In this document: one piece after another, positions 17,474 to 26,779 of the stretch
How the letters are laid out: every line of letters starts with the position of its first letter
Position numbering within the stretch: the stretch's first letter is position 1
Origin: Calothrix sp. NIES-4105
GTDB taxonomy: Bacteria; Cyanobacteriota; Cyanobacteriia; Cyanobacteriales; Nostocaceae
Assembly (NCBI RefSeq): GCF_002368415.1
Contig: NZ_AP018290.1
Location: 3,981,614 to 4,045,613, forward strand
Direction of reading: 5' to 3'
Length of the DNA stretch: 64,000 bases
The notes under the pieces: model-generated
The model's database searches: none
Told to the model about the DNA's origin: nothing
Seen by the model: the letters and a program-made list of their open reading frames with translations, nothing else
Made by a program: the position numbers and the translations under genes

Positions 17474-18246
17474 AAAAATTACCAAATAATCACTAGCGCT
17501 ACAGAGACAATAACAAATCCAGAGGCTGAAAATCTTTTGATTTCCTTAAAAATTAGACTGTTACATCTTAAAATCAGTAATATATATCAAAAAACTTTCA
17601 AAATCAAATTTTAACTACTTTTTAGCTCAACACAGTTGATTTATGCAGGATAAGCTAATTTATCCCATGACGATGCGCCTTGGTGACTAAATACTCAGTC
17701 CCAAAGCTGAAATATGACTACCCTAACGAGAAAAGCTAGAGAGCAGTAAGGAGGATACATAAAAAACAGTATTGCTAAAAAGTGTTATAAAAGAAGGATA
17801 GAATAAAATAAATAACAAACAGCTATTAACTAGAGGTTTGTATATACTCATCCTATAGTCATATATATAGTAAAGCTATTTGTTCATTCATTGTCTCTAC
17901 CAGCAGGAAGAGAGATTTTTAGGAAGTTAAGGAAAATTAATCAGGCGCCATCCTTTTAGAGATAACATGATAATTAGGTGGTGTAAGGATTCTGTCAATC
18001 AAACAACACAAAGCATATAACATTAGCTTCTGATATCGATTTGAATATCGAATATAGCTTAGGGCACACCTATCATCCTGTAGATAGAAGCGCTGTGTTT
18101 ACATACTCCAGCATCATTTTTGCATCTAGAGATGATGCGGCTGTCAGTGGTGATGTGATGCAGACAGTTTTTAAGTAGAGAGTCTTATTTCATACATCGA
18201 TTATTAACTAAAAATCAATCTAATACCTTAAACGAGGCAGAAAGTT
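17474..18246. other. Divergent intergenic region upstream of second ATPase
   Basis: About 770 bp, AT-rich, with one GGCGCC (17943) and no convincing coding frame. It separates the ParB-like gene from the CoBaHMA ATPase and should carry both promoters. A long leader before the ATPase would be consistent with regulated expression of the metal pump. Confidence 0.5.
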
Positions 18247-20505
18247 ATGCCACAAGTAGAATATGGAATCATACAAAAACAATATAGAGAAATAGACTAC
18301 GAAATTGTTCATGTTACTATGGAGCGATTTCGCATCCGTATACCTCAGCTTGTTATCGACCCGGAGTATGTTAATAGGTTAACTTGGCTCGTTGAGTGTT
18401 TTGATTTTGTAAGGAGCGTTCGGATTAGCTTATTATCTAGTTCGCTGATTGTCAATTATGAACCAGATGTTTCCAGATCGATTGTTGAGGAAAGTTTAAT
18501 CGACTGCATCCAAAAAGCTGATGACGTTGCAGCTTATGAAGGAATTGTACCGATTCAATCTCAACAAAGACCAGAAATTGATTGGGTAGAAAGATTGGGT
18601 CTGCCTCTTCTTAGTTTGAGTTTGGCTGTGCTTTCAAGTCAGTTGATACTGCCTATTCCACCTATCTTGGTTGGCGCCTTAGTTGCAACTGCTGCAGTTC
18701 CTTTCATTAGCCGAATCATTGATATAGTAGTCAAAGAAAAGCGTTTAGATGCGGATATTCTCGATACTATCTGGCTTGGTTTATACACGATAAAAGGAGA
18801 CTTTGTTGGTCCCTCACTAATGCTCAGTTTAATCGAAACAGGAGACGCGCTGCGAGATGCTACCGCGCGTGCAAGTGAGCGACAAGCATTTGATTTGCTA
18901 GGTAGCATGGATAAATATGTCAGAGTCGAGCGTCATGGAGTTGAAGAACTATTGCCACTTAAAGAAGTGCAAAAAGGTGACCGCGTTGTTGTTTACCCAG
19001 GTGAGATAATTCCAGTAAGTGGACGGGTGCTGCGAGGAACAGCACTCATTGACGAACATAAGCTGACAGGAGAATCTAGCCTAGTTTCTCGCTCCGAGGG
19101 GCAAGTAGTTCACGCCTCTACCCTGATACTAGAAGGCAAAGTCACTATTTTGACAAAACGAATTGGTTCAAATACTCGTGTTGGAGTAACGGTACAACTC
19201 TTGCAATCCGCCCCAGTTCATGATACGCGCGTTGAGGACCACGCAGCAAAAGTTGCAGATGCGACAATCGTCCCATCTTTAATTTTAAGCGCCGCCATTT
19301 TTGCCTTTACCCGAGATATTTCTCGGTCGCTTGCTCCTCTACACCTTGATTTTGGTCACACTATCCGTATTGCAGTACCCTCCACAGTTATCGCCGCTCT
19401 CACCTTTGCTGCACGGCACGGTATTTATATTCGTAGCGGTCGCGCTTTAGAAATCCTGGCAAAAACAGATACAATCGTATTTGATAAAACAGGGACGCTC
19501 ACCCAAGGAAATGCCGAAGTTATTGAAGTTTTGACGGCAAATGAAAATATTTCGATCACTGAAGTATTACAGGTAGCAGCATCAGCAGAACAAGGCAATA
19601 CCCATCCTGTCGCTAGCGCAATTCTCCGTTATGCCGAAACACAAAATATTCAAACTCAACCTTGTGGCGCCTGGGATTATCGTATTGGTTTTGGTGTCGT
19701 CGCCGAAATTGATGGACAAAAAGTTTTAGCAGGTAGCCATCGCTTAATTTCTCAAGAAGGCATTGATCTAAATCCCATCCATCAACGTCATCCACAGCTA
19801 CAATCATGCTGCTACTCTACAGTTTATATTGCCAAAGCTGGTGACTTACTTGGCGTGATTTTATATACAGACCCAGCCCGCGCGGAAGCAAGCTTTGTAG
19901 TTTCTACCTTAAAAGACCTTGGACACGAAACTTACATGTTGACCGGTGATAATAGAAGGGTAGCTAATCATGTTGCTCAACACTTAGGTATTAACAGTAG
20001 CCATATTTATGCAGAATCCTTCCCCGACCAAAAGGTTGAGGTTGTAAAAAACCTTCAAAGTCAAAACCGTACAGTTGCTTTTGTTGGCGAAGGTATAAAT
20101 GATGCAGCCGCCCTAGCTCATGCTGATGTGTCTATATCATTCGCTAGTGGTATTGATATTGCCAGAGAAACAGCAGATATACTGTTATTAGATGATGATT
20201 TGCGGGGTATACCTGATGCGATTGCTATTGCCAAACAAGCAATGGATATTGTTTACCAAAATACCGCCCTCATAGCTATCCCCAATATCGGTGTTGTGCT
20301 TGCAGGAATCTTCTTCGCCTTTGACCCTGTTTTAGGTGTCATTATTAGTAACGGTTCTGCTCTTGTTGCCGAATTAAACAGTTTTAGACCCTTGTTTGAA
20401 AGCGGTTTCTCTGGTTCTGAGCCAGAGCAAATCAATTTTTTACCCGCGCGACCACAGTCAGCGAAGTCACAAAAACTCGAAGATTTAGTTCCTAAATTAG
20501 GATAA
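18247..20505 (+). CDS. CoBaHMA-type P1B-like P-type ATPase (hinge GEGIND variant)
   Basis: The protein has 752 residues and starts after a GAGG-like site. An N-terminal HMA-like domain carries EIVHVTMERFRIRIP; here the Gly before the first Arg is Glu. The actuator loop TGES (274-277) and the phosphorylation site DKTGTLT (D413) are intact, and the N-domain HP motif is present (NTHPVASA). The hinge motif is GEGINDAAAL, with Glu615 in place of the nearly invariant Asp that helps coordinate Mg2+, so activity may be altered. The membrane-4 CPC/SPC metal motif is replaced by AVP (RIAVPSTVIAAL). The transported ion is unknown. It is the middle member of a series with the genes at 9040 and 23243. Confidence 0.88.
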   Translation: MPQVEYGIIQKQYREIDYEIVHVTMERFRIRIPQLVIDPEYVNRLTWLVECFDFVRSVRISLLSSSLIVNYEPDVSRSIVEESLIDCIQKADDVAAYEGIVPIQSQQRPEIDWVERLGLPLLSLSLAVLSSQLILPIPPILVGALVATAAVPFISRIIDIVVKEKRLDADILDTIWLGLYTIKGDFVGPSLMLSLIETGDALRDATARASERQAFDLLGSMDKYVRVERHGVEELLPLKEVQKGDRVVVYPGEIIPVSGRVLRGTALIDEHKLTGESSLVSRSEGQVVHASTLILEGKVTILTKRIGSNTRVGVTVQLLQSAPVHDTRVEDHAAKVADATIVPSLILSAAIFAFTRDISRSLAPLHLDFGHTIRIAVPSTVIAALTFAARHGIYIRSGRALEILAKTDTIVFDKTGTLTQGNAEVIEVLTANENISITEVLQVAASAEQGNTHPVASAILRYAETQNIQTQPCGAWDYRIGFGVVAEIDGQKVLAGSHRLISQEGIDLNPIHQRHPQLQSCCYSTVYIAKAGDLLGVILYTDPARAEASFVVSTLKDLGHETYMLTGDNRRVANHVAQHLGINSSHIYAESFPDQKVEVVKNLQSQNRTVAFVGEGINDAAALAHADVSISFASGIDIARETADILLLDDDLRGIPDAIAIAKQAMDIVYQNTALIAIPNIGVVLAGIFFAFDPVLGVIISNGSALVAELNSFRPLFESGFSGSEPEQINFLPARPQSAKSQKLEDLVPKLG

Positions 20506-20528
20506 TTTTATACTATTTTTACGTATTG

Positions 20529-20600
20529 GGTACGTAGTAGCGCTTCAGCGCACTAAAGCTATTAAAAATAGGAAGAGGGCTAGAGCAACAACTACGTACC
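20529..20600. terminator. Nested inverted repeat after the second ATPase
   Basis: GGTACGTAGT (20529-20538) and ACTACGTACC (20591-20600) are perfect 10-bp complements. Between them lies a smaller hairpin around TAGCGCTTCAGCGCACTA. It begins 23 bp after the ATPase stop. No strong T-run follows, so it may be a processing or stabilising structure rather than a classic intrinsic terminator. Confidence 0.45.
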
Positions 20601-20856
20601 AACTCTAAAAATATATTTGTAAAGTTTTGTATAGTGACTCTATATTAGGGGTTGCAATTGGTTCTATACTAAGGCGTATTACCATATAGTGAAATGCTTT
20701 AAATTTATCACCCTATGGGTGTGCAAAGTAAATTTAAGGTCTTATTACATAAACCTCCAGATATATCTGGTGGACTATGTTTGCTTTTATCGTAAACTTG
20801 CAACATCGGATTTCGAAATCATCCAAATAATGCTTCAGGTGAGAGAGTAATTTATT

Positions 20857-22380
20857 ATGCCTCGATGTCCTGTTTGCCGAACTAAATATGTTGTAGGTAA
20901 AATCGACAACTGCTCGCTTTGTGGTTGGAACCTCCAGCCATACTCCCTCGTAGTCGGACTAGTCCCAGAAGTCATCCTTAAGGAACAAGCTAGACTGGAA
21001 TGGGCACGAGGACTTTGGGCAAGCACCAAATTTTATCGAGAACAGATTCAACAGTTTCAAGTTAAACTCAAAGATACTGACCAAACTATAGCCCACTTGC
21101 GTTCGGAGTTAGAGCAAGCCAAAATTGCGCGCGACCAAGATTTAGTAAATCTGAAGGGACGCGAATTAGACCTGGCACAACTACGCTTACTATTAGAGCA
21201 AGCTAACAAAACTCATGACCACCTTTTAGCAGCCCTGCAACAAAAAGAAATAAATCAAGCCAACTTAGTTTCGCAGTCAGGACAAGTAAGCCAAGAGTTA
21301 ATCGACCTGCGTTTAGAACTCAAAAAAGCAAACTCAGAACGCTTAACGTTGGAAACAACCTTGCGCCAACGAGAAATTTCCCTAGCACAAATTCAATCTC
21401 AGTTCAACAATATAAATGAGATACATGAGATAATAGAGCCACAACCGCAAGTTGTAAATATTCCTGAAGATGTTCTTGAAAATACTTCTTTTGGTTCGGA
21501 ACAGATTTGTGAGCCTATTAAATTTGAATCTCCTTTGTCTTTGCCAATTAAAGAGCAAGTATTGATTCAAGTTGTAACTGTTGATGCTTGGGGAACACAA
21601 ATAGACTGCTATCAAAATAAAGTCACCTGCTTTCAAGAAAAGCTAGGAGATTTTGATTTGGAGATTGTTGCCTTGCCAGGAGGGGTATTTTGGATGGGTT
21701 CAAACGAGACGGAAAAAGAACGAGAAAGTCATGAACACCCTCAACACTCCTGTACAGTCAAGCCTTTCTACATGAGTAGGTTTCCAATTACCCAAGCCCA
21801 GTGGCGGGTAATCGCTAACCTGCCAAATGTCCATCGCTCGCTTAATCCCGACCCATCTAATTTCAAAGGTGAAAACCAACCTATAGAACAAGTGTCTTGG
21901 CATGATGCAATTGAGTTTTGTGCAAGACTTACTAAAGCTACTGGACGAAATTACCGATTACCAAGCGAAGCCGAATGGGAATATGCCTGCCGCGCGGGAA
22001 CTTCAACTCCTTTCCACTTTGGTGAAACGATAACATCCAACTTGGCAAATTATGATGGCAATTACACCTACGGTTTAGAAGCGTCGGGTCGATATCACCA
22101 ACGAGTTGTACCTGTAGAAAGTTATCAAATTAGTAATGCATTTGGACTTTTCGATATGCATGGCAATGTGTGGGAGTGGTGTGCTGACCCTTGGCACGAT
22201 AATTACTCAGAAGCTCCTTGTGATGGTAGCGTTTGGGATTCGGGAGGTATTGAAAATCATCGCATTTTGCGAGGTGGCGCCTGGTATTGCTTGCCAAGTC
22301 TTTGTCGGTCAGCACAGCGTCATTGGGACGAAGCAAACCACTCTGGAAGCGGGATTAGTTTCCGAGTCGTGTGTTCTTAA
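20857..22380 (+). CDS. Zinc-ribbon/coiled-coil/FGE-sulfatase (SUMF1) domain protein
   Basis: The protein has 507 residues. The N-terminus has a four-Cys zinc ribbon (CPVC...CSLC, residues 4-22). A long coiled coil follows (about 60-190, Leu/Glu/Gln rich) and then an FGE-sulfatase domain (about 268-507). That domain opens with LPGGVFWMGSNETE and contains the hallmark RLPSEAEWEYACRAG, FDMHGNVWEWCAD and RGGAWYC blocks. Such domains are often binding modules or peptide-oxidising enzymes rather than true sulfatase activators. LPSLCRSAQRH retains one Cys near the active groove, so oxidase activity is uncertain. A Nif11-type peptide gene starts 23 bp downstream, and the two probably form an operon between two ATPase genes. 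Confidence 0.85.
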   Translation: MPRCPVCRTKYVVGKIDNCSLCGWNLQPYSLVVGLVPEVILKEQARLEWARGLWASTKFYREQIQQFQVKLKDTDQTIAHLRSELEQAKIARDQDLVNLKGRELDLAQLRLLLEQANKTHDHLLAALQQKEINQANLVSQSGQVSQELIDLRLELKKANSERLTLETTLRQREISLAQIQSQFNNINEIHEIIEPQPQVVNIPEDVLENTSFGSEQICEPIKFESPLSLPIKEQVLIQVVTVDAWGTQIDCYQNKVTCFQEKLGDFDLEIVALPGGVFWMGSNETEKERESHEHPQHSCTVKPFYMSRFPITQAQWRVIANLPNVHRSLNPDPSNFKGENQPIEQVSWHDAIEFCARLTKATGRNYRLPSEAEWEYACRAGTSTPFHFGETITSNLANYDGNYTYGLEASGRYHQRVVPVESYQISNAFGLFDMHGNVWEWCADPWHDNYSEAPCDGSVWDSGGIENHRILRGGAWYCLPSLCRSAQRHWDEANHSGSGISFRVVCS

Positions 22381-22403
22381 TATTGATGAAAGTGAGACAA
22401 AAC

Positions 22404-22607
22404 ATGTCAAAACACGTTAAGCAATTTCACCAAATGGTTGTACAAAACCCGTCTCTGGTAAAAAAGCTAAAAACTGCATCCGACCGAGACAGCTTTGTAA
22501 AGTTAATAGTACAATTAGGCGCCGAATGTGGTTATAGCTTTACTAGCAAAGAAGTGGAAACCTACATAAACCAGAACTTACTAACACTTATGAGACAGTT
22601 TTCGTGA
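22404..22607 (+). CDS. Nif11-domain leader-like peptide
   Basis: About 67 residues from ATG 22404; two further in-frame ATGs upstream would only add a non-conserved extension. MSKHVKQFHQMVV, an NPSLVKKLKTASDRDSFVKL core and ELxxECGYSFTSKEVE-like segments match Nif11, the cyanobacterial family used as leader for RiPP precursors but also found as stand-alone proteins. There is no GG cleavage site and no Cys/Ser/Thr-rich core after it, so it is not an evident natural-product precursor. It follows the FGE-domain gene and may be its partner or substrate (inference). Confidence 0.75.
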   Translation: MSKHVKQFHQMVVQNPSLVKKLKTASDRDSFVKLIVQLGAECGYSFTSKEVETYINQNLLTLMRQFS

Positions 22608-23242
22608 GCAATAAGACTCTAAATATCAACATAGTCATATCTCTATTGTTATCATTGTTATCATCGAAAAACTCGAAATACATTGAGAATACTTAAGTAT
22701 ATGATATGAGATAGCTTAAGACGGTACTCCAGCATTAAGATATTCAGCCTTAAGTCGTGTATAAATCATCAATCATTGTATGTATTGACTTTTCTAACAA
22801 TTTTGATCCGGCTCGTAAATTTACTGTAGAATAATCCTATAGTAGTAGAAGCATTACAGCTAATTCCTGATTTGCGTACCGACGCTTACCTGTTGTTAGT
22901 AACCTGAATATTTCTGTTATTGAGTGCTGAGTACCACACTTTGGTAAATATCAGCCAAGGGAACCATTAGAATTTAAGAACTCACCTATTTCATTAGCTT
23001 ATATAGTTTAAAAATGAAATAGTTGCAATCATCAAAATCCAGAGCCTAAATTCTGAGAAATTAGCCTTTTTCCAGAAGGTAAGCAAACTTTATTTACAAT
23101 TAATTGTAGGTTAGGTGGAGGAACGGAACCCAACAAATCTTCTTGCTATGCCGTTGGGTTCTGCAAAATTTGCATCCAAACTACGATTTGCACAGTCGAA
23201 GCAACAGTCCAAAACACTTACTCCATACTTTGAGATAATCAT
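22608..23242. other. Intergenic region upstream of third ATPase
   Basis: About 635 bp, AT-rich and non-coding. Near its right end, GAACCCAAC (23126-23134) and GTTGGGTTC (23153-23161) form a 9-bp stem with an 18-nt loop. This belongs to a repeat type (GAGGAACGGAACCCAAC) common in filamentous cyanobacteria. The promoter of the ATPase at 23243 should lie between it and the start codon or just upstream of it. Confidence 0.5.
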
Positions 23243-25825
23243 ATGTCTGTTCCAACAACTGCCCCAAACCTCTCCAAAACAGTTATCGAGACATATTCAA
23301 GCCACATTGAAACTATATATTACGAGGTAGTTCACTGGACTCCAGGACGGTTCCGTATTCGGATTCCGCAACTTGCATGGGATGAAGAATATGCGTGCCA
23401 ACTTCAATACGTTTTAAACAAACAAAGTTTTGTCACTGAAACACAAATTAATCCTCAAGCTAGCTCGTTGATAGTTAACTACAACCATGAATCGAGTGCT
23501 GTAGCAGTTGCTACTATTCAAGAAAAATTGTTTGATGCAATTCAACAAGCATCTATTGCGGAAGTACCTTCAGGATGGACACCAGAGTCTTCATCTTCAG
23601 AAGGTCATGAGAAAGCTAACAACGAAGTTGACTTTGTAGAGCGTCTGGGTTTCCCCGCTGCAGGTTTAGCACTTTCGTTAGGAGTAATGGTTGGGTTGCC
23701 GATTCCCCCTGTATTAGTTGGTGCAGTTGTATTTGTTGGTGCAATTCCAGTATTTAAGCGAGCATGGGAAGCCATTCAGAATGAACGCCAATTAACAATT
23801 GACTTTTTAGATGGTTTGGCAATTGCATTGCATACTGCAACAGGTCACTTCTTTGCTCCATCGTTTATGTTGGGTTTGGTGGAAGGTGGAGAAGCCATCC
23901 GCGATATGACAGCACGAGGCAGTGAGCGAGCATCCTTAGACTTATTAGATTGCTTGAGTAAAACTGCGTTTGTGTTGCGTGATGGACAAGTTGTGGAAAT
24001 TCCCACCCAAGATGTAGTCGTTGGTGACCACGTAATTGTTTATCCTGGTGACCAGATTCCTGTAGACGGTGTAATAACCGAAGGTACGGGTATTCTTGAC
24101 CAGTGCAAACTAACTGGTGAATCAGTTCCCGTAACACGCACAATCGGTGAAGAAGTGTTTGCGTCTACGTTATTAGTTGATGGAACATTAACTATTTTGG
24201 CAGAGAGAGTTGGCAACAATACCCGTGCTGGTGTAATTGTCAACTTAATGCAAGCGGCGCCTGTACATGACACCCGTGTAGAGAACTATGCAGCAGCAGT
24301 AGCTAACCAAATGGTAATTCCAACCTTGTTAATTGGTACAGGTGTTGGGCTTGCCAGTGGCAACCTAGCTCGAGCAATTGCATTACTTACCCTAGACTTT
24401 GGTACAGGTATCCGGGTATCAGTACCAACGACAATTCTGTCAGTGCTTACTTATGCCGCACGTAATGGTGTATTGATACGTAGTGGTCGCGCGATTGAAA
24501 TCTTAGCGAAGATTGACACCGTTGTATGCGATAAGACAGGAACGTTAACTATTGGTCATGCGGGTGTAAATGATATAGATATCATGTCAAGCTTTAGCAA
24601 AGAAGAAGTTCTATGCTACGCCGCAAGTGCAGAAAAAGGTTTAACACACCCAATCGCAGAAGCAATTGTTCACCATGCCAAAGATGAAGGAGTTGCGCTT
24701 AAGGAATGCGAAGAGTGGGAATATAAAGTTGGTTTAGGTGCAGTCGCGAAAATTGACGGTATCAACATTCTCGTTGGTAGTCCTCGCTTTATGAAGCAGG
24801 AAGGTGTCGATTTAGAAGCTTATGACCTTCGCTATCCCGATGCAAAATCAGGTGGACAATCGCTCGTATATGTAGCAGGTGACGGTGAGCTACTTGGTGT
24901 TATTCGCTACAGTGACCCACCACGTCCAGAAAGTAAAGAAGTTATCCGTGAACTCAAGGAAATGGGCATTACCGTTCACATGTTGACTGGTGACGTTAAA
25001 CGCGTTGCTGACTCAATTGCAAATAATCTTGGTATTCATCCTGACCACGTAACTGCAGAAGCTTTCCCAGAGAAAAAAGTGGAAGTCGTCAAAGCAGTGC
25101 ATGACAGTGGTAAGACAGTCGCATTCTGCGGAGATGGTATTAACGACTCTGCTGCCTTAGCTTATGCCGACGTATCTGTATCCTTTGCTGGTGCAACTGA
25201 CATTGCAAGAGAAACCGCCGATGTTGTATTGATGGAAGACGACTTGCGCGGCTTAATCATGGCAGTTAAATGCGCGCGGCAAGCAATGGATATTATTTGG
25301 CAAAACACAGCAATTGTCGCAGCTCCCAACTTAGGTGCATTACTCTGCGGTATTTTCTTTGCCCTCGACCCAATCTTAGCTGTCGTCATCAACAACGGTA
25401 CTGCAATCCTGGCAGAACTTAATGGTTTACGTCCGCTTATGGGTCCTGGCGAAATTACGCCTTTAGGACATCGACTCACGAGCGCAGAGCTAGCCGAAGA
25501 AGAGCGGCGCCTGCATGACTCACTCAGCACGACTCACTCAGCACGACTCACTGAGCCAAGCCATATTACATTAACACCACAACAGTTTGAGACAGAAGTA
25601 GTAATTCTTTCCTCTGATTTCGACGCTAATGCTGAAGACACTTCATCCTCAACCAACGGTCACTCAACTAACGGTCATTCAACCAACGGTCATTCAACCA
25701 ACGGTCACTCAACCAACGGTCATTCCAGCAATGGTCATTCCACTGACTCTATTTTAACTGAGTTAGACAATATGAACCTTGAAGTACAAAAGCTCTTCAA
25801 CAAAGGTGTAGAAGTTAAACATTAA
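23243..25825 (+). CDS. CoBaHMA-type P1B-like P-type ATPase (catalytically intact)
   Basis: The protein has 860 residues. The N-terminal HMA-like domain has EVVHWTPGRFRIRIP, with the His and three Arg that mark CoBaHMA/HMA_2 domains and no CxxC. All catalytic motifs are present: TGES (291-294), DKTGTLT (D430), a THPIAEAI HP-loop, LTGDVKR, and GDGINDSAAL (D631). The M4 metal motif CPC is replaced by SVP (RVSVPTTILSVL), so soft-metal (Cu/Zn/Cd) transport by the usual ligands is unlikely. The C-terminus ends in a Thr-Asn-Gly-His-Ser repeat tail (about 800-832) that could bind metal or act as a flexible linker. The substrate is unknown; it is the only clearly active member of the three paralogues. 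Confidence 0.9.
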   Translation: MSVPTTAPNLSKTVIETYSSHIETIYYEVVHWTPGRFRIRIPQLAWDEEYACQLQYVLNKQSFVTETQINPQASSLIVNYNHESSAVAVATIQEKLFDAIQQASIAEVPSGWTPESSSSEGHEKANNEVDFVERLGFPAAGLALSLGVMVGLPIPPVLVGAVVFVGAIPVFKRAWEAIQNERQLTIDFLDGLAIALHTATGHFFAPSFMLGLVEGGEAIRDMTARGSERASLDLLDCLSKTAFVLRDGQVVEIPTQDVVVGDHVIVYPGDQIPVDGVITEGTGILDQCKLTGESVPVTRTIGEEVFASTLLVDGTLTILAERVGNNTRAGVIVNLMQAAPVHDTRVENYAAAVANQMVIPTLLIGTGVGLASGNLARAIALLTLDFGTGIRVSVPTTILSVLTYAARNGVLIRSGRAIEILAKIDTVVCDKTGTLTIGHAGVNDIDIMSSFSKEEVLCYAASAEKGLTHPIAEAIVHHAKDEGVALKECEEWEYKVGLGAVAKIDGINILVGSPRFMKQEGVDLEAYDLRYPDAKSGGQSLVYVAGDGELLGVIRYSDPPRPESKEVIRELKEMGITVHMLTGDVKRVADSIANNLGIHPDHVTAEAFPEKKVEVVKAVHDSGKTVAFCGDGINDSAALAYADVSVSFAGATDIARETADVVLMEDDLRGLIMAVKCARQAMDIIWQNTAIVAAPNLGALLCGIFFALDPILAVVINNGTAILAELNGLRPLMGPGEITPLGHRLTSAELAEEERRLHDSLSTTHSARLTEPSHITLTPQQFETEVVILSSDFDANAEDTSSSTNGHSTNGHSTNGHSTNGHSTNGHSSNGHSTDSILTELDNMNLEVQKLFNKGVEVKH
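25649..25738 (+). repeat. 15-bp tandem repeat encoding NGHST units
   Basis: Six near-identical 15-bp units (TCAACCAACGGTCAT and variants) encode repeated Ser-Thr-Asn-Gly-His in the ATPase tail. Synonymous and missense changes in the last unit show some age. Upstream, at about 25517-25550, a 14-bp unit GACTCACTCAGCAC is repeated about 2.5 times. Because 14 is not a multiple of three, gain or loss of a unit there would shift the reading frame. Confidence 0.85.
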
Positions 25826-25831
25826 TTTAGT

Positions 25832-25855
25832 GGGCGCCTCTAAATATTGGCGCCC
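25832..25855 (+). terminator. GGCGCC-stem hairpin after third ATPase
   Basis: GGGCGCC (25832-25838) and GGCGCCC (25849-25855) form a 7-bp stem with a 10-nt loop, 7 bp after the ATPase stop. No T-run follows. Two copies of the over-abundant GGCGCC palindrome are used as the two arms. Confidence 0.45.
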
Positions 25856-25941
25856 CCTTCCTAAAATAAAGGTTCCAAAATAATTGGAGCTTTAGAAATA
25901 AAACCCTTGCGACGAATCTATTACACTTTGTGAGGCTAGTT

Positions 25942-26442
25942 ATGTTTCGTAAAATTTTAGTAGCACTGCATCGCTCCGATGATATAAGCGAGCATGTATT
26001 CAGAGAAGCGCTAAACCTAGCACTTGCTACCAAAGCATCCTTAAAATTACTTCATGTTTTATCAGTTGATGAAAAAGAAAGTCCAAGTATTTTAAACTTA
26101 ATCAATACTCCAGAAAACAAAAAACATTGGGAAGAATTTGAGAAACCCGGTCTAGACTTACTAAAATCTTTAGCTTCGGAAGCGAATGCAGCAGGAGTCA
26201 CAACTGAATATCATCAAACTTTAGGCAGACCAGGACATGTTATCTGCGAAACCGCACTTCAATGGGAAGCTGAACTAATTATTATAGGACGACGCGGATT
26301 ATCAGGAATGAGCGAACTAATTTTAGGTAGTGTAAGCAATTATGTCACTCACTATGCTCCTTGTTCTGTTTTAATAGTGCAACATCCGCAGAATTTCAAC
26401 TTTTCCAGTAATCGAGAAAGGCAAGTAGCCACCACGCGCTAA
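25942..26442 (+). CDS. Universal stress protein (UspA family)
   Basis: The product has 166 residues from ATG 25942, preceded by GAGG. The opening FRKILVALHRSDDISEHVF and the ATP-binding motif G-2x-G-9x-G-S (GRRGLSGMSELILGS), followed by APCSVLIVQ, define an ATP-binding single-domain Usp. Such proteins respond to energy and ion stress. Here it sits between a P-type ATPase and two Ca2+/H+ antiporter homologues, so a role in sensing ATP or stress for the transport island is plausible. Confidence 0.88.
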   Translation: MFRKILVALHRSDDISEHVFREALNLALATKASLKLLHVLSVDEKESPSILNLINTPENKKHWEEFEKPGLDLLKSLASEANAAGVTTEYHQTLGRPGHVICETALQWEAELIIIGRRGLSGMSELILGSVSNYVTHYAPCSVLIVQHPQNFNFSSNRERQVATTR

Positions 26443-26779
26443 AATATCCAAAGTCAATTCCTTTATTAAATGTTCACATCTTAGCGCCGCAATGAAGATG
26501 TCTACATTCTATTATATCACTGATTACATATTAATATCAACGCTTGTGAGTTAAGTGACTTTGAATTGCGCTCTTTAGAGTAAACTGGTTATCATTACCA
26601 GTTAGGTAATATTTCGATTAAGTCTAGTTCTCCACAATTTGAGTGCGTGTAGTATGTTGGCATAAGCCACTTTACGAATGAGATATTTAACATTGGCGCT
26701 ATCCAAGAGAATTAATATTCTGTTGGGTTCAATATTTGTAGAAATGTCAAAGAAAAAACTAGGTCTTTGAGGCGAAACA
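26443..26779. other. Intergenic region before CAX pair
   Basis: About 340 bp. No plus-strand coding. The minus strand has an open frame that overlaps the antiporter start but shows no family features. A promoter for the CAX pair is expected here, and TGAGGCG just upstream of 26780 serves as ribosome-binding site. Confidence 0.45.
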
